Shown: in pieces, positions 8,478-17,956 of the stretch
How the letters are laid out: each line of letters begins with the position of its first letter
How positions within the stretch are numbered: the first letter of the stretch is position 1
Assembly: GCA_016222825.1 (NCBI GenBank)
Contig: JACRQF010000003.1
Coordinates: forward strand, 62,001 to 126,000
Origin: Verrucomicrobiota bacterium
Lineage (GTDB): Bacteria > Verrucomicrobiota > Verrucomicrobiia > CAIQCK01
DNA: 64,000 nt
Direction: 5' to 3'
Program-made: the position numbers and the translations under genes
Notes under the pieces: generated by a model
The model's database searches: none
What the model was told of the DNA's origin: nothing
The model's input: only the letters and a program-made list of their open reading frames with translations

Positions 8478-9785
8478 ATGAAAACTCTTGTGCTGCTGTT
8501 TCTCCTCTGCTTCGCCATCGTTCCCAGCGTCCCGGCCGCCGGCGGCTATTTTGAAGTTGCTTACGCGCCGTCCACGCGCACCAACGAACTGCAACTCGGT
8601 GTCACCTACCGGCTCTGGCTGCCCGCAAAGGTCAAGACCGTGCGCGGCGTCATCGTCCACCAGCACGGCTGCGGCGTCGGCTCGAACAAGGGCGCGGAGC
8701 CGGGCGCGCGCGACTTGCATTGGCAGGCGCTCGCGAAAAAGTGGGACTGCGCGCTGCTCGTGCCGGCGTATCACCAGGGCGAGAAGGACAACTGCCGGCT
8801 CTGGTGCGACCCGCGTAACGGCTCGGACAAGACGTTCCTGAAGTGCCTCGTGGATTTCGCCGCGCAGACGAAGCACCCGGAACTCGCCAACGCGCCGTGG
8901 TGTCTCTGGGGCCACTCCGGCGGCGGCTTCTGGGCGAGCCTGATGCAGACGATGTATCCGGAGCGGATCGTGGCCATCTGGTTCCGCTCCGGCACGGCGT
9001 TCGGCATGTGGGTGAAAGGGGAAATCACGCGACCGGAGGTTACCGCCGCCGCGTTTGCCGTGCCGGCGATGTGCAATCCCGGCGTGAAGGAGAACGGCGA
9101 CAAGCGGTTCAACGGCGCGTGGACCGGCACGCTCGATATGTTCAAGGCCTACCGCGAGCAAGGTTCGCCCATCGGCTTCGCGCCCGACCCGCGCACGAGT
9201 CACGAGACGGGCGATTCGCGCTACCTAGCAATTCCGTTCTTCGACGCGTGCCTCGCGCAGCGTTTGCCGGCCCGCGCCGGGCAGCCTCTGAAACCGGTGG
9301 ACATGAAACAGGCGTGGCTCGCGCCGCTGATGGGCGACGAGGTGAAGCCTGCGGCGAAGTTCTCCGGCAACGTGAAGGAATCCGTCTGGCTCCCGAACAC
9401 GCGCTTCGCCAAGGCGTGGCTCGAATACACGCGCATCGGCGAGACGGCGGACCTCACGCCACCGCCCGCGCCGGTGAACGTAAAGGCGGCTGCGAAAGAC
9501 GGCGCGGTGGAGTTGACGTGGGACGCCGAGGCGGATTTCGAGAGCGGTTTGCGGGCGTTCATCATCCAGCGCGACGGCAAGGACCTCGCGCAGCATCCGG
9601 AGAAGCCGACAAACCGTTTCGGCCGGCCGCTTTTCCAAAGCATGTCCTACGGCGACACGCCCGTCGCGCCGTTGCCCGAGTTCCGCTTCACCGACGCGAC
9701 CGCGAAGCCCGGCGAGAAGCACCGCTACAGCGTCATCGCCGTCAACAGTGTCGGCCTGAAGTCGAAACCAGCCCCGGCGCGCTGA
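8478..9785 (+). CDS. Secreted alpha/beta hydrolase with C-terminal fibronectin-III-like domain
   Basis: 435 residues from the ATG at 8478; the longer open frame lacks a plausible upstream start. A Sec signal peptide occupies residues 1-20 (cleavage near VPA-AGG). An alpha/beta hydrolase fold follows, with nucleophile elbow GHSGGG (145-150, S147) and an oxyanion-hole-type 'VHQHGCGVGS' stretch. From about residue 333 a beta-sandwich domain with 'PAPVNVKAAAKDGAVELTWDA' matches fibronectin type III. Several cysteines suggest periplasmic disulfides. Substrate is unknown; carbohydrate esters are plausible because the next gene (15 bp away) encodes a polysaccharide-lyase-like protein. Confidence 0.85.
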   Translation: MKTLVLLFLLCFAIVPSVPAAGGYFEVAYAPSTRTNELQLGVTYRLWLPAKVKTVRGVIVHQHGCGVGSNKGAEPGARDLHWQALAKKWDCALLVPAYHQGEKDNCRLWCDPRNGSDKTFLKCLVDFAAQTKHPELANAPWCLWGHSGGGFWASLMQTMYPERIVAIWFRSGTAFGMWVKGEITRPEVTAAAFAVPAMCNPGVKENGDKRFNGAWTGTLDMFKAYREQGSPIGFAPDPRTSHETGDSRYLAIPFFDACLAQRLPARAGQPLKPVDMKQAWLAPLMGDEVKPAAKFSGNVKESVWLPNTRFAKAWLEYTRIGETADLTPPPAPVNVKAAAKDGAVELTWDAEADFESGLRAFIIQRDGKDLAQHPEKPTNRFGRPLFQSMSYGDTPVAPLPEFRFTDATAKPGEKHRYSVIAVNSVGLKSKPAPAR

Positions 9786-9800
9786 ACGGAAGTTCCTCCA

Positions 9801-12800
9801 ATGAAAACTCTCCTCCGCGGCGCTCGCCGCACTCTGACCGCTTGGCTTCTCCTTTCGCCGACGCTTCTGCTGGCTGACGACGCGTTCCGCGTCAAGTTCG
9901 CGCGCTGGCAGACGAACGACTGGCAGATCGTCCGCGAGCCGAAGGCGACGCAGATGGGACGCTGGACACAGGAAAGCGACCACATCCGTGCCGGCGACAA
10001 GGATGACGGCTTGCTCAACCTGCTCCATCGTTCCGTCAGTGCCGCCGACGTGACGGTGGAGGCGCGCATGGCTTTCACCGGCGACGGCGCGCCGTCGTTG
10101 TTGCTGCGCGCGCAGGAGACCGCGAACGAAGTCGGCGACACCTATTTTGTCGTGCTCCACAAGAAGGGCATCAATGTCTGGCGTCGCGTCAACGGCCGCG
10201 CCAGCAAGGTTGCCGAGGCCGTCTTCGCGCCGGAGCCGGGCCGCGTCTGTTGTGTGCGCGCCTCCGCCGAAGGCTGGCGGCTGCGTGTGTGGGTGGACGA
10301 CGTGTTGCGCGTGAACGCCGAGGATGCGACGATTCCGATGGCCGGCCGCGTCGGCCTGTGGGCGGGCGAAGGCGTTTGCTGCTTCCACGAATTTTCGGTC
10401 GAGGCAAAAACTCCGCCGCCCGCCGGCATCGAAACGCCTTCATGGCTAACCGCCGGCGTGGCAGAAGAAAAAGCGTGGTCCCGGATCGACAACGCCGCCG
10501 ACGGCAAGCTGACGTGGGGTAGCAACAGCCGCGAGAAGAGCATCAAGACGGTCGCTTGCGATGTCCGCCTCTCTGCGCGCGCCAACGATGCCGCCGAGAG
10601 CCACTACGTCGGTGTGATGCTTCCCGTGCCGCTTCGCGATGTGCGCAAGCAGCAAATCCTGCTCGACGTGCGGAGCACCACGCCGGACGCGACCACTTCG
10701 GTTTACGTCCGGCTCTACGACGCGGCCGGCAAGCGCGTCGGTTCGTGGAACGGTCATCCGCACCTGCCAACGTCCACCCCTGTCACGCTCCACCTCCAGA
10801 TCGGCATCGGTAGCGACGGCTTTGCCTGGGAGCCGCGCGAGATCAAAGGCGAAGCTTCCGCCGTGACAAAGATCGAACTGATCGCTGGCACGCAGCAACC
10901 CAACGCTGCCTACGGCCTTATCGCCACCAACCTCCGCACCGCGCCTGCGCCGCCGAGCGTCCGCGACCTGGCGAAAGCGAAACCGCTCTTCCTCGAAACG
11001 CCGCTCGTCGTCAGCGGACGCGCGGTGGCGGCGATTGTGACCCCGTCGAAGCATCGCGACCTCGCCGGCAGGTTGCAGTCGCGCATCCGCGAACTCACCG
11101 GCGCGGATGTGCCTGTGCTCGACGACGCAAGCCTCGCGGACGCTCAGGGCCGTTGGAACACCGACGGCATCGCGCGCCGCGGCAAGTCGCTGATCGCGCT
11201 CGGCAACTTCGAGACCAACCGTCTGCTGCCGTTGCTCTACGCGAGGCTTTACACCGCCGTGGACGCCTACTATCCGGGTGTGGGCGGCCACGCTTTGCAC
11301 ACCATCCATGACCCGTGGGGCAACGGTCACAACGTCCTCGTCGCCGGCGGCAGCGACGACGACGGCGTGCGTGCCGCTGCGGAGGCGTTGCTGGCGGAAC
11401 TCTCAAAGCGCGCCGCGGGCAAGGACCTCGCGCTGCCGCGTCTGATGCAACTGAAGCCATCGCCAGCGCTTCTCAAGGAGATGTCGGCGCTGCGCCGAAA
11501 CCCGGACGAGAAAGTCATCGCACAGGCGGTGACGAAAGCACGGGAGGCGTTCGCGCGCGGCCAGCACACGGGTGTGACGCTCAACCTCTATCAAGCCGGC
11601 TTCAACTACCATCACTCCGGCCACGAGGGCTACGCCGAGTTGTTTAAGCGGCTCGCGCGGTTGATGATCGAGATCTACCGCTCGAAACCGACGACCTACG
11701 GCGGGCCGTGGGGCATGGACGCGGACTTCAACTCGATGCAGGTGATCGCCGCGTGGGACCTCGTTGAGGAAAGCCCGGCGTTTACCGAGGCGGAGCGGCT
11801 GGAGGTCACGCGCATCATCGCTGAATACGCGTGCTACCTGGAGAAGTTCGGCAGCTTCCAGGGCGCAAGCCGCCAGCACGTCCGCCACAACCACAACACG
11901 TTCCCGGCTCTCGGCACGCTCTTCGCGGCGGAGTATTTCGGCAAATACTACCGCGTCGCCGAAGCCGCGCACTGGCTCGTGGAGGCGGATGCGTGCTTCC
12001 GGCCGCAGGCGCGCAGCTTCAAGGCGCAGGAGGATTCCAACGGTTACCAATGGCTGACCGTCGGCCACCTGATGCGTTACGCGCTCGCGCGGCCCGACCA
12101 CACGTGGTTTGCCAACGGCAACGCGCGCCGCACGATGGACCTCGCCATCACCACGATGGACAACCTCGGTTACCAGTCGGCGTTCGGCGACGTGGGCGGC
12201 TGGCGCGGTTGGGCCTCCGAGGTGCCGCTCTGGATAACCGGCGCGTGGTATTTCCGCGAGCCGGCGTTTCGCTGGGCCGTCGAGCAGGAACGGGCGGTGC
12301 AGTCGTATGCGCGCGTCCGCATCGGCGAAAATGAAACCGCCGGCCCGCAAGCTACTGCGCCGAGGGGTTGCGACGGCACACGCGTCTTTCCGATGGAGCG
12401 GAAGTTCTACGACTACTGGGCGCCGCACGCAACAAACAGCGTGGAGAAGCTCTGGCTCGCGCCGCTGGAGCACACCTACGAGAAGGTCTCCTTCCGTGGC
12501 GGCTTCGACCCGCAACAACCGTATCTGCTGCTCGACGGCATCGGCTGCGGCGGCCACCGGCACTACGACGGCAATTCGTTCGTCCGCTACAGCGAGCGGG
12601 GTCGCGAGTGGTTCGCCGACGGTGACTACATCAAGGCGTTGCCGAAGTTCCACACGTCGGCCTTGGTCTTCCGCGATGGCCAGTCGTCCACACTGCCCCC
12701 CTTCTGTGCGCTGGAAGCTCACGCCGACCTGCCAAGTGCTGGCTTCGCGCGGAGCACGGTGCGCGACTACGGCTCGGCCGACTGGTCGCGGAACCTCGTC

Positions 12801-14579
12801 TGGCTCAAAGGCCGCTGCTTCGTGGCGATTGATTCGCTCAAGGCGCGCACCGCGGACGAGTATTCGTTCCGCACGGTCTGGCACACGCTCGGCGAGCCGA
12901 AGATCGAGGGCAGCCGCTACAACGTCGAGCAGAACGGCGAGCGATGCGTCATCGAGAACCTCGATGGCGCGCGGCTCAAGCTCACGAACGACGAATCGCT
13001 TGGCAAGAACTGGAATGGCTACACCAACGCGCAGCCTGTCGTCCGCATCCTCCAGCAGATCGCCAGCCGAAAGATGAAGGCGGGGGAAAGCCGCCACTTC
13101 CTCAACGTCTTCGGCGCGTCGCCGTTCACGGCAGCGCGAGCTTCTGACACAAGTGTGCTTGTGAGCGCTGGCGGTGAAACCGTATTGGTTGGCGTGACCG
13201 ATGGCAAACGCAGCACCGTCGCGCCCGGCATCGAAACTGACGCGGCGCTGTTTGTGCTGCGAGCGCGCGGCTTCTCGCTCGCGAAGACGACGACACTTGT
13301 GGTTGGCGGGGGCACGCTCTTCCGTGCGAGCGCGCCGGTGGCGGTTGAGTTTGACGCCGCAAGTGGCCGCGCCGTGGTGGAATCGCCGGCGCGAGTAACG
13401 GTCGCGTTTCTGGGCGAAGCCGAGCGGGAAGTGGAGCCCGGCCGGCAGGAGTTCGCCGTGATCGGCTCAGTGCGAATTCCGTTGCCGAAGGCTGCGCGTG
13501 CCAAGGCGAAATCGGCCGTCGCCGCCGAAAACGTGCCGCAGCTTCCGGTGCGATGGAAGTTCAACAGCGCGCCGTTCACATGCATCGCCGCCGCCGACCT
13601 CGACAGCGACAAGAAGAGCGAAACGGTCGGCGGCGCATCGGACGGCCGCGTTTGTTGCATCGGAGCCGACGGGAAGCAACGCTGGGAATTCAAAGCAGCG
13701 AGCGCGGTCAAAGCCATCTGGGCCGGCGACCTCGGCGGCGACGGAGGGCATGTGGTTGCTGCCGGGCTGGCCGACGGAAACGTCTGCCTGCTGGACGCCA
13801 CCGGCAAGCAGCTTTGGTCGCATGCGTTTCCATTTTACAAACGCAAGCCGGTCGTCACGGTCGTCTTCGCGGCTGACCTCGACGGGAGCGGCAAGAAGGC
13901 AATCATCGCCGGCACGGAGTCATGGCATTTCTACGCGCTCGACCGCGGCGGCAGGGAACTCTGGCACTACGAAAGCGTTCACGGCTCCACGTGCGGCGCG
14001 GCGGCAGACCTCGACGGCGACGGCAAGGAGGAGATCCTCGCCGGCACGGAGTATTATTGGTGGCACGCCATCGCGCCGGACGGCAAACGGCGCTGGGGTT
14101 ACTCAACCCGCGGCCCGCACGCGAACTGTGTGGCGGCGGGCGACCTCGGCAGCAAGCGAGCCGTGGTCTTCGGTGGCGCGGATGGCAACCTCCACGCCAT
14201 CGGTGCCGACGGCAAGTTACTCTGGCAATTCAACACCGGCGACGAAGTGACCGGCGTAGCGGTTGCCGGCGGCCGTGTGGTTGCCACCTCGATGAGTTTC
14301 AATCTCTACGCGCTCGACGGCGACGGAAAGAAACTCTGGCGTCGCGACCACGGCGACGTGCTGCGCGGGCTGGCGCTTCTCGGTTCAAACATTGCCGTGG
14401 GCGGGGAAGACGGCCGCGTCGCGGTCTTCAGTTCCGAAGGCGCGCCACAGAGCGAGACGAAACTTGACGCGCCGGTCACCCAGTTGAGCGCTGTTGACCT
14501 GGATGGCGACGGTGGGCAGGAACTTGCGATCCTAGACGCGCGCGGCGAAGTCGCCGTCATTGGAATCAAGAAGGACTGA
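9801..14579 (+). CDS. Giant secreted heparinase II/III-like protein with FG-GAP/PQQ-like C-terminal propeller
   Basis: 1592 residues with a Sec signal peptide (1-25). Residues ~26-200 form a DUF1080/LamG-like beta-sandwich (VKFARWQTNDWQIV... MAFTGDGAPSLLLRAQ). A second sandwich and helper domain follow to about 550. Residues ~560-1150 contain an alpha/alpha-toroid and a heparinase II/III-like beta-sheet domain, with 'HNHNTFPALG' and 'GHRHYDGNSFVRY' (near 918) supplying the His/Tyr residues expected of such lyases. From ~1250 to the end are repeated DLDGDGKEE-type calcium-binding blades alternating with 'DGKxLWxF' PQQ-like strands. Cleavage of uronic-acid polysaccharides is the likely role. 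The fusion is unusually long for the family. Confidence 0.8.
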   Translation: MKTLLRGARRTLTAWLLLSPTLLLADDAFRVKFARWQTNDWQIVREPKATQMGRWTQESDHIRAGDKDDGLLNLLHRSVSAADVTVEARMAFTGDGAPSLLLRAQETANEVGDTYFVVLHKKGINVWRRVNGRASKVAEAVFAPEPGRVCCVRASAEGWRLRVWVDDVLRVNAEDATIPMAGRVGLWAGEGVCCFHEFSVEAKTPPPAGIETPSWLTAGVAEEKAWSRIDNAADGKLTWGSNSREKSIKTVACDVRLSARANDAAESHYVGVMLPVPLRDVRKQQILLDVRSTTPDATTSVYVRLYDAAGKRVGSWNGHPHLPTSTPVTLHLQIGIGSDGFAWEPREIKGEASAVTKIELIAGTQQPNAAYGLIATNLRTAPAPPSVRDLAKAKPLFLETPLVVSGRAVAAIVTPSKHRDLAGRLQSRIRELTGADVPVLDDASLADAQGRWNTDGIARRGKSLIALGNFETNRLLPLLYARLYTAVDAYYPGVGGHALHTIHDPWGNGHNVLVAGGSDDDGVRAAAEALLAELSKRAAGKDLALPRLMQLKPSPALLKEMSALRRNPDEKVIAQAVTKAREAFARGQHTGVTLNLYQAGFNYHHSGHEGYAELFKRLARLMIEIYRSKPTTYGGPWGMDADFNSMQVIAAWDLVEESPAFTEAERLEVTRIIAEYACYLEKFGSFQGASRQHVRHNHNTFPALGTLFAAEYFGKYYRVAEAAHWLVEADACFRPQARSFKAQEDSNGYQWLTVGHLMRYALARPDHTWFANGNARRTMDLAITTMDNLGYQSAFGDVGGWRGWASEVPLWITGAWYFREPAFRWAVEQERAVQSYARVRIGENETAGPQATAPRGCDGTRVFPMERKFYDYWAPHATNSVEKLWLAPLEHTYEKVSFRGGFDPQQPYLLLDGIGCGGHRHYDGNSFVRYSERGREWFADGDYIKALPKFHTSALVFRDGQSSTLPPFCALEAHADLPSAGFARSTVRDYGSADWSRNLVWLKGRCFVAIDSLKARTADEYSFRTVWHTLGEPKIEGSRYNVEQNGERCVIENLDGARLKLTNDESLGKNWNGYTNAQPVVRILQQIASRKMKAGESRHFLNVFGASPFTAARASDTSVLVSAGGETVLVGVTDGKRSTVAPGIETDAALFVLRARGFSLAKTTTLVVGGGTLFRASAPVAVEFDAASGRAVVESPARVTVAFLGEAEREVEPGRQEFAVIGSVRIPLPKAARAKAKSAVAAENVPQLPVRWKFNSAPFTCIAAADLDSDKKSETVGGASDGRVCCIGADGKQRWEFKAASAVKAIWAGDLGGDGGHVVAAGLADGNVCLLDATGKQLWSHAFPFYKRKPVVTVVFAADLDGSGKKAIIAGTESWHFYALDRGGRELWHYESVHGSTCGAAADLDGDGKEEILAGTEYYWWHAIAPDGKRRWGYSTRGPHANCVAAGDLGSKRAVVFGGADGNLHAIGADGKLLWQFNTGDEVTGVAVAGGRVVATSMSFNLYALDGDGKKLWRRDHGDVLRGLALLGSNIAVGGEDGRVAVFSSEGAPQSETKLDAPVTQLSAVDLDGDGGQELAILDARGEVAVIGIKKD

Positions 14580-14592
14580 CGCCTGACGCGTC

Positions 14593-14617
14593 AACCGCCA
14601 CTGGCCTGATGGCGGTT
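14593..14617. terminator. Possible bidirectional hairpin between convergent genes
   Basis: AACCGCCA at 14593-14600 pairs with TGGCGGTT at 14610-14617 across a 9-nt loop, in the 36-bp gap between the convergent ends of the giant protein gene and the DUF2950 gene. There is no clear U-tract, so its efficiency is uncertain. Confidence 0.4.
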
Positions 14618-15572
14618 AGTCTTTGGACAAAGTCCACGTGTTGTCCGGATCGTATTCCTGCATCGTTTTGACGACGGAAGCGGTCTTCGGGCCGAGGTTC
14701 TTCTGATAGACCTTGCCCTGCTGGTTTACGATGAAGGTCATGATGCCGGTGTTGCCCCACTGGGCGGGCCACGCCACAAACGCGAAGCCGCCGATCATGT
14801 TGCCGTTGATGACGTAGTTGTATTTGCCGCCCGGAGCGTGCCGGCCCTGCTTGGTTAGAATCTTGAAATAGTAACCGCGGTAGGGCGATTGCGCCTCGGT
14901 CATGATCTTGGTCTCGCGGCGGTAGCCTTCCTCTTTCGCCTGGGCGATGAGCGGGCCAAACGGGCTGAGTTCCTCCTCCGGCTCGGCGCGCCAATAAAGA
15001 CCATCGCGTTTGCCCGGCGTGCTGCGGAGCTGCTGCGCATAGCAAAGCACTTCGTCGCCGTTGCGGTCCTGGCTGGCGTATTCGCGCTGGGCGTCCACGT
15101 AGGCGCGGCAGACACGGATCGCGCCGAGTTCGTTCATGCCAATGCGGCGGTTGAGGATTTCCTCCCGGCCCGCCGCCGTGTCGAAGAACCAGCGCCCTTC
15201 CTCCTTCACCAGCGGGATGGGAAACGGCCAGCCGTCCGCGCCAAGTTGGAGCGTCACCTTGGAATCGGAGACGCGAACGAGTTCGACTTTCTCCGTCAGG
15301 CGGCGCAGGAACCTGTCTCGCGCGTCGGTCGCCTGCACAACATCGGCCGAGGCCAGGCCGCGACCCTCCGGCCCGAAAATCGAGCGCAGCGTGTTGGTGT
15401 CCTTGGCCTTGGCGGCCGTCACCACCGCGTTCACCGCTTCCTCCGCGGAAGCGAACCGTGGTTCACCGGCGGCCAGCGCGCACGTCGGGAGCGCCTGGAC
15501 AAAGCCCGTCAAGACAATGACCGCTGCCGTGGTGCAGAGCGCCCGGTTGAGTAAAAAGTCGCGAGGTTTCAT
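14616..15572 (-). CDS. DUF2950 family secreted protein
   Basis: 318 residues from the ATG at 15572, chosen because GAGA lies at a suitable distance and a signal peptide follows (cleavage near CALAAG); an ATG at 15581 is the alternative. The body carries the DUF2950 hallmarks 'FASAEEAVNAVVTAAKAKD' at the N-terminus and 'YRGYYFKILTKQG' with 'GGFAFVAWPAQWGNTGIMTF' near the end. Function of the family is unknown. In many bacteria it lies next to a DUF3300 gene, and that is the case here: the DUF3300 gene ends 41 bp upstream on the same strand. Confidence 0.88.
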   Translation of the reverse strand: MKPRDFLLNRALCTTAAVIVLTGFVQALPTCALAAGEPRFASAEEAVNAVVTAAKAKDTNTLRSIFGPEGRGLASADVVQATDARDRFLRRLTEKVELVRVSDSKVTLQLGADGWPFPIPLVKEEGRWFFDTAAGREEILNRRIGMNELGAIRVCRAYVDAQREYASQDRNGDEVLCYAQQLRSTPGKRDGLYWRAEPEEELSPFGPLIAQAKEEGYRRETKIMTEAQSPYRGYYFKILTKQGRHAPGGKYNYVINGNMIGGFAFVAWPAQWGNTGIMTFIVNQQGKVYQKNLGPKTASVVKTMQEYDPDNTWTLSKD

Positions 15573-15613
15573 GGATTTCATTTCTCGGTGTGAATTCAGT
15601 TCCCGCGATGCGC

Positions 15614-17107
15614 TCAACGTTTGCGCCGGTCGGAGTCGTCCTTTCCGCTGGACGATGTGGAGGGCTGGGTCGGGCGCGCGGATGACCCTGACCTGCCGGA
15701 CGACGAAGCAGGCGCAACCGATGAAGGAGCCGATCGCGGAGGCGGCGCGGTCCGGCTGATTGCCTCACGACTCTGCTGGCCGCGGCTGCTGGCTGCGCGC
15801 GCATCGCGCGCGGTCTCACCGCCAAAATACACATTGCCGGCCGATCGGACGCTTGGCACGGGGACAGCGCGTTGAATCGCGGGACTGGTTTCACGGCGCA
15901 ATTCCGAACTGCCGCGCCTGATGTCGCGTGACTCCGTTGGCCTGACTGTGGGTTGGGCCGTGACGACCGGCGCGTCGCGCTGTATTGTGGGACTGGTTTC
16001 ACGACGCGGCTCCGAGCTGCCGCGCCTTGTCTCGCGCGATTCCGTTGGCCTGACTGCGGGTTGGGCCGTGACGACCGGCGCGGCGCGCTGTATTGTGGGA
16101 CTGGTTTCACGACGCGGTTCCGAACTGCCACGCCTTGTCTCGCGCGACTCCGTCGGCCTGACTGCGGGCTGAACTGGGACGACCGGCGCGGCGCGTTGAA
16201 TCGTGCGATCTCTTCCGCTGCCGCTGCGAGACTCCGCAGCTCTGACCGCCGGTTGAGCCGTGACGGCTGTCGCCGAACGCCCCTCGCGAGTCTCCCAACC
16301 GCGGTCGGCGCGGTTGATCGTGGTGATGGGAGAGCGGGAATGCGGACGCCAGACCGTGACGTTTCGATTCGCGATGCTGATGTGGTTGTTGACGGCCACA
16401 GGCACGTGACGCTCGCGAGCTGGACGATGCCACCAATCGTGCGGGCGGAAGTGGTCGCGATGCCAGGTGAAAATGTTGCGGTGATGCCAGTCGCAATCGT
16501 GATTCAGCCAGAAGCCGACGGAGAAGCCGGTGCCGAACGAGAGGAAGAAGCCGCGCCGCGCGAAGACGAATTCGGGCTGATACACCGGCACATAGATCAC
16601 CTCCGGGCTGGCGGGTAGGATTTCGATAATCCCGCTGTTGACGACGACGTATTGCTGCGGCGTGGCGCGCAGGTTGCCGAGCGTCTGGGCCTGGAAGCGC
16701 AACCGCTGGATGGCGTCCATCACCTCGGCTTGCTGGAAAAGGAACGCCTGGCCCAACTGGGCCGTCCAATCGAGCCGTTGATCCATCATCTTCAACACCT
16801 CGGGATAACGGGCCACCGCCCGCACGCTCAGGCTCCACGGCTGGAGATCAACCTGGTTCATGTCACCGCCACCAAAGACGTAGCGGGCCGCGAGCACGAT
16901 TTCCCCCGGCTGCGTGGCGGCGGGGAGAATCTGCGCAATCAACGGATCGGGATAGAGCGCGATGGGCGCGAGCAGTTGGTCCAGCTCGACGCTGGAACGC
17001 ATCGGCACCGGGGGGGAGGGAGGCGGCACGGCCCATTGAGCCGGCGTTTGAATGGCCGCGCCGATGAGCACCATCAGCGCCGAGGTAAGAAGGGTTGTTC
17101 GTTTCAT
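15614..17107 (-). CDS. DUF3300 family secreted protein with 36-residue tandem repeats
   Basis: 497 residues from the ATG at 17107, which begins a signal peptide (MKRTTLLTSALMVLIGAA). The conserved DUF3300 domain covers ~30-250 with 'LDQLLAPIALYPDPLIAQILPAAT' and 'LGNLRATPQQYVVV', followed by a Trp/His-rich block (HDCDWHHRNIFTWHRDHF). The remainder is low-complexity Arg/Ser/Thr/Pro sequence containing three near-identical 36-residue repeats. The protein is likely periplasmic or surface-located; function is unknown. It is upstream of and probably cotranscribed with the DUF2950 gene, a pairing seen widely. Confidence 0.88.
   Translation of the reverse strand: MKRTTLLTSALMVLIGAAIQTPAQWAVPPPSPPVPMRSSVELDQLLAPIALYPDPLIAQILPAATQPGEIVLAARYVFGGGDMNQVDLQPWSLSVRAVARYPEVLKMMDQRLDWTAQLGQAFLFQQAEVMDAIQRLRFQAQTLGNLRATPQQYVVVNSGIIEILPASPEVIYVPVYQPEFVFARRGFFLSFGTGFSVGFWLNHDCDWHHRNIFTWHRDHFRPHDWWHRPARERHVPVAVNNHISIANRNVTVWRPHSRSPITTINRADRGWETREGRSATAVTAQPAVRAAESRSGSGRDRTIQRAAPVVPVQPAVRPTESRETRRGSSEPRRETSPTIQRAAPVVTAQPAVRPTESRETRRGSSEPRRETSPTIQRDAPVVTAQPTVRPTESRDIRRGSSELRRETSPAIQRAVPVPSVRSAGNVYFGGETARDARAASSRGQQSREAISRTAPPPRSAPSSVAPASSSGRSGSSARPTQPSTSSSGKDDSDRRKR
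15869..16192 (-). repeat. Three tandem 108-bp repeats inside the DUF3300 gene
   Basis: Units of 108 bp begin near 15869, 15977 and 16085, with a partial fourth at 16193. They encode the 36-residue motif starting PVVTAQPAVRPTESRET and ending in ETSPTIQRAA. The period is a multiple of three and the frame is preserved, so the number of units can vary without breaking the gene. Confidence 0.85.
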
Positions 17108-17474
17108 GGTGTTTCTCTCCAGTCGAAAACTCGCATTCTCCTGCTGAGAAGAACATAGACCAAACTTGTTCTCATTTCTTGGTTCTTTCTGCCAGTCTTT
17201 GACGCCCACGCGCCGCCGCTATTCATGGGGGTGCAATCGCCCGGTCTTTGTTGCGTTTTACGGGTTCATCGGCAATGCATGGGTTGAATTCACTCGGATT
17301 GGGTTGGAGCGCGGTTTCGTTATCGCGGCTTTCTTCAACTTCACCAACACGCCGAACGCCGGCAGGCCGAGAATGAACTCCCGCGCGTTGTGGAGAAAAG
17401 TGAGCATCCCTCATCGAGAGTGTGAACCGGCTCAACCCAAGACCGGACACTCCGCGTCTCGCGGCCAAACCGCC
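17108..17474. other. Intergenic region, no supported gene
   Basis: 367 bp between the DUF3300 start and the end of the glycine-zipper gene, both on the minus strand. The promoter of the DUF3300/DUF2950 pair must lie near 17110-17200. A minus-strand open frame of 81 codons at 17223-17468 has no ribosome site or recognisable protein features and is not called. Confidence 0.5.
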
Positions 17475-17879
17475 TTATGGGACGAGGAAGTTCCTACCCG
17501 TCGTAGGATCGTTCACCACCGAGCCAGGCGCGAAGCCGGTCACATCCACCCAAGGCCCGTTCGGATTCCACGGACTCTTCACAAGACCGGGGCGGTCAGC
17601 GTGAAAGCCGTAAGGAAGCGATGCTCCCGGTGGTGGAGGCGGCGGCAGCGGGTGGGCTCTTATGTTGCGTTCCTCGCTTTGTTCGACGGCGTTGCCCACC
17701 AGCGCGCCGGTGAGAGCGCCGGCACCCGCGCCAATCGCAGCGCCCGGCCAGCCGCCGAGTGCGCCGCCGATGGCCGCGCCGCCGAGTGTGCCGTAGCCCG
17801 CGCCTTGTTCCGTGGTGGTGCAACCGGCCACCAGCACGACGCAAGCCCCCAATGTTGCTGCAAGTGTCAGTTTGCTCAT
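17475..17879 (-). CDS. Glycine-zipper lipoprotein
   Basis: 134 residues from the ATG at 17879, which has GGGG seven bases upstream; the ATG at 17885 is too close to it. The N-terminus is a lipoprotein signal with lipobox VAGC. Residues ~25-65 are a glycine-zipper membrane segment (GYGTLGGAAIGGALGG... AAIGAGAGALTGALVG) of the Gly-zipper/SlyB-OmpA-like class that inserts in membranes as a helical hairpin. A Pro-rich linker and a short conserved tail (GSVVNDPTTGRNFLVP) complete it. Such proteins are often induced by envelope stress. It lies among other envelope genes on the same strand. Confidence 0.85.
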   Translation of the reverse strand: MSKLTLAATLGACVVLVAGCTTTEQGAGYGTLGGAAIGGALGGWPGAAIGAGAGALTGALVGNAVEQSEERNIRAHPLPPPPPPGASLPYGFHADRPGLVKSPWNPNGPWVDVTGFAPGSVVNDPTTGRNFLVP

Positions 17880-17956
17880 AGTCATTCCCCGTTGAATAAC
17901 TTCTGCCAACTTCGACGACCCATCATCTCAACGAACTGTTCTTTGCATCAATCGCC

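Noticed and set aside
11403-13097. 564-codon minus-strand ORF inside the giant lyase-like gene
   Set aside because: Arg/Ala/Val-rich antisense shadow lacking motifs; the plus-strand protein carries clear domain features throughout.
17223-17468. 81-codon minus-strand ORF between DUF3300 and the Gly-zipper gene
   Set aside because: No ribosome site, no signal peptide and no recognisable sequence. It covers the region where a promoter is needed.
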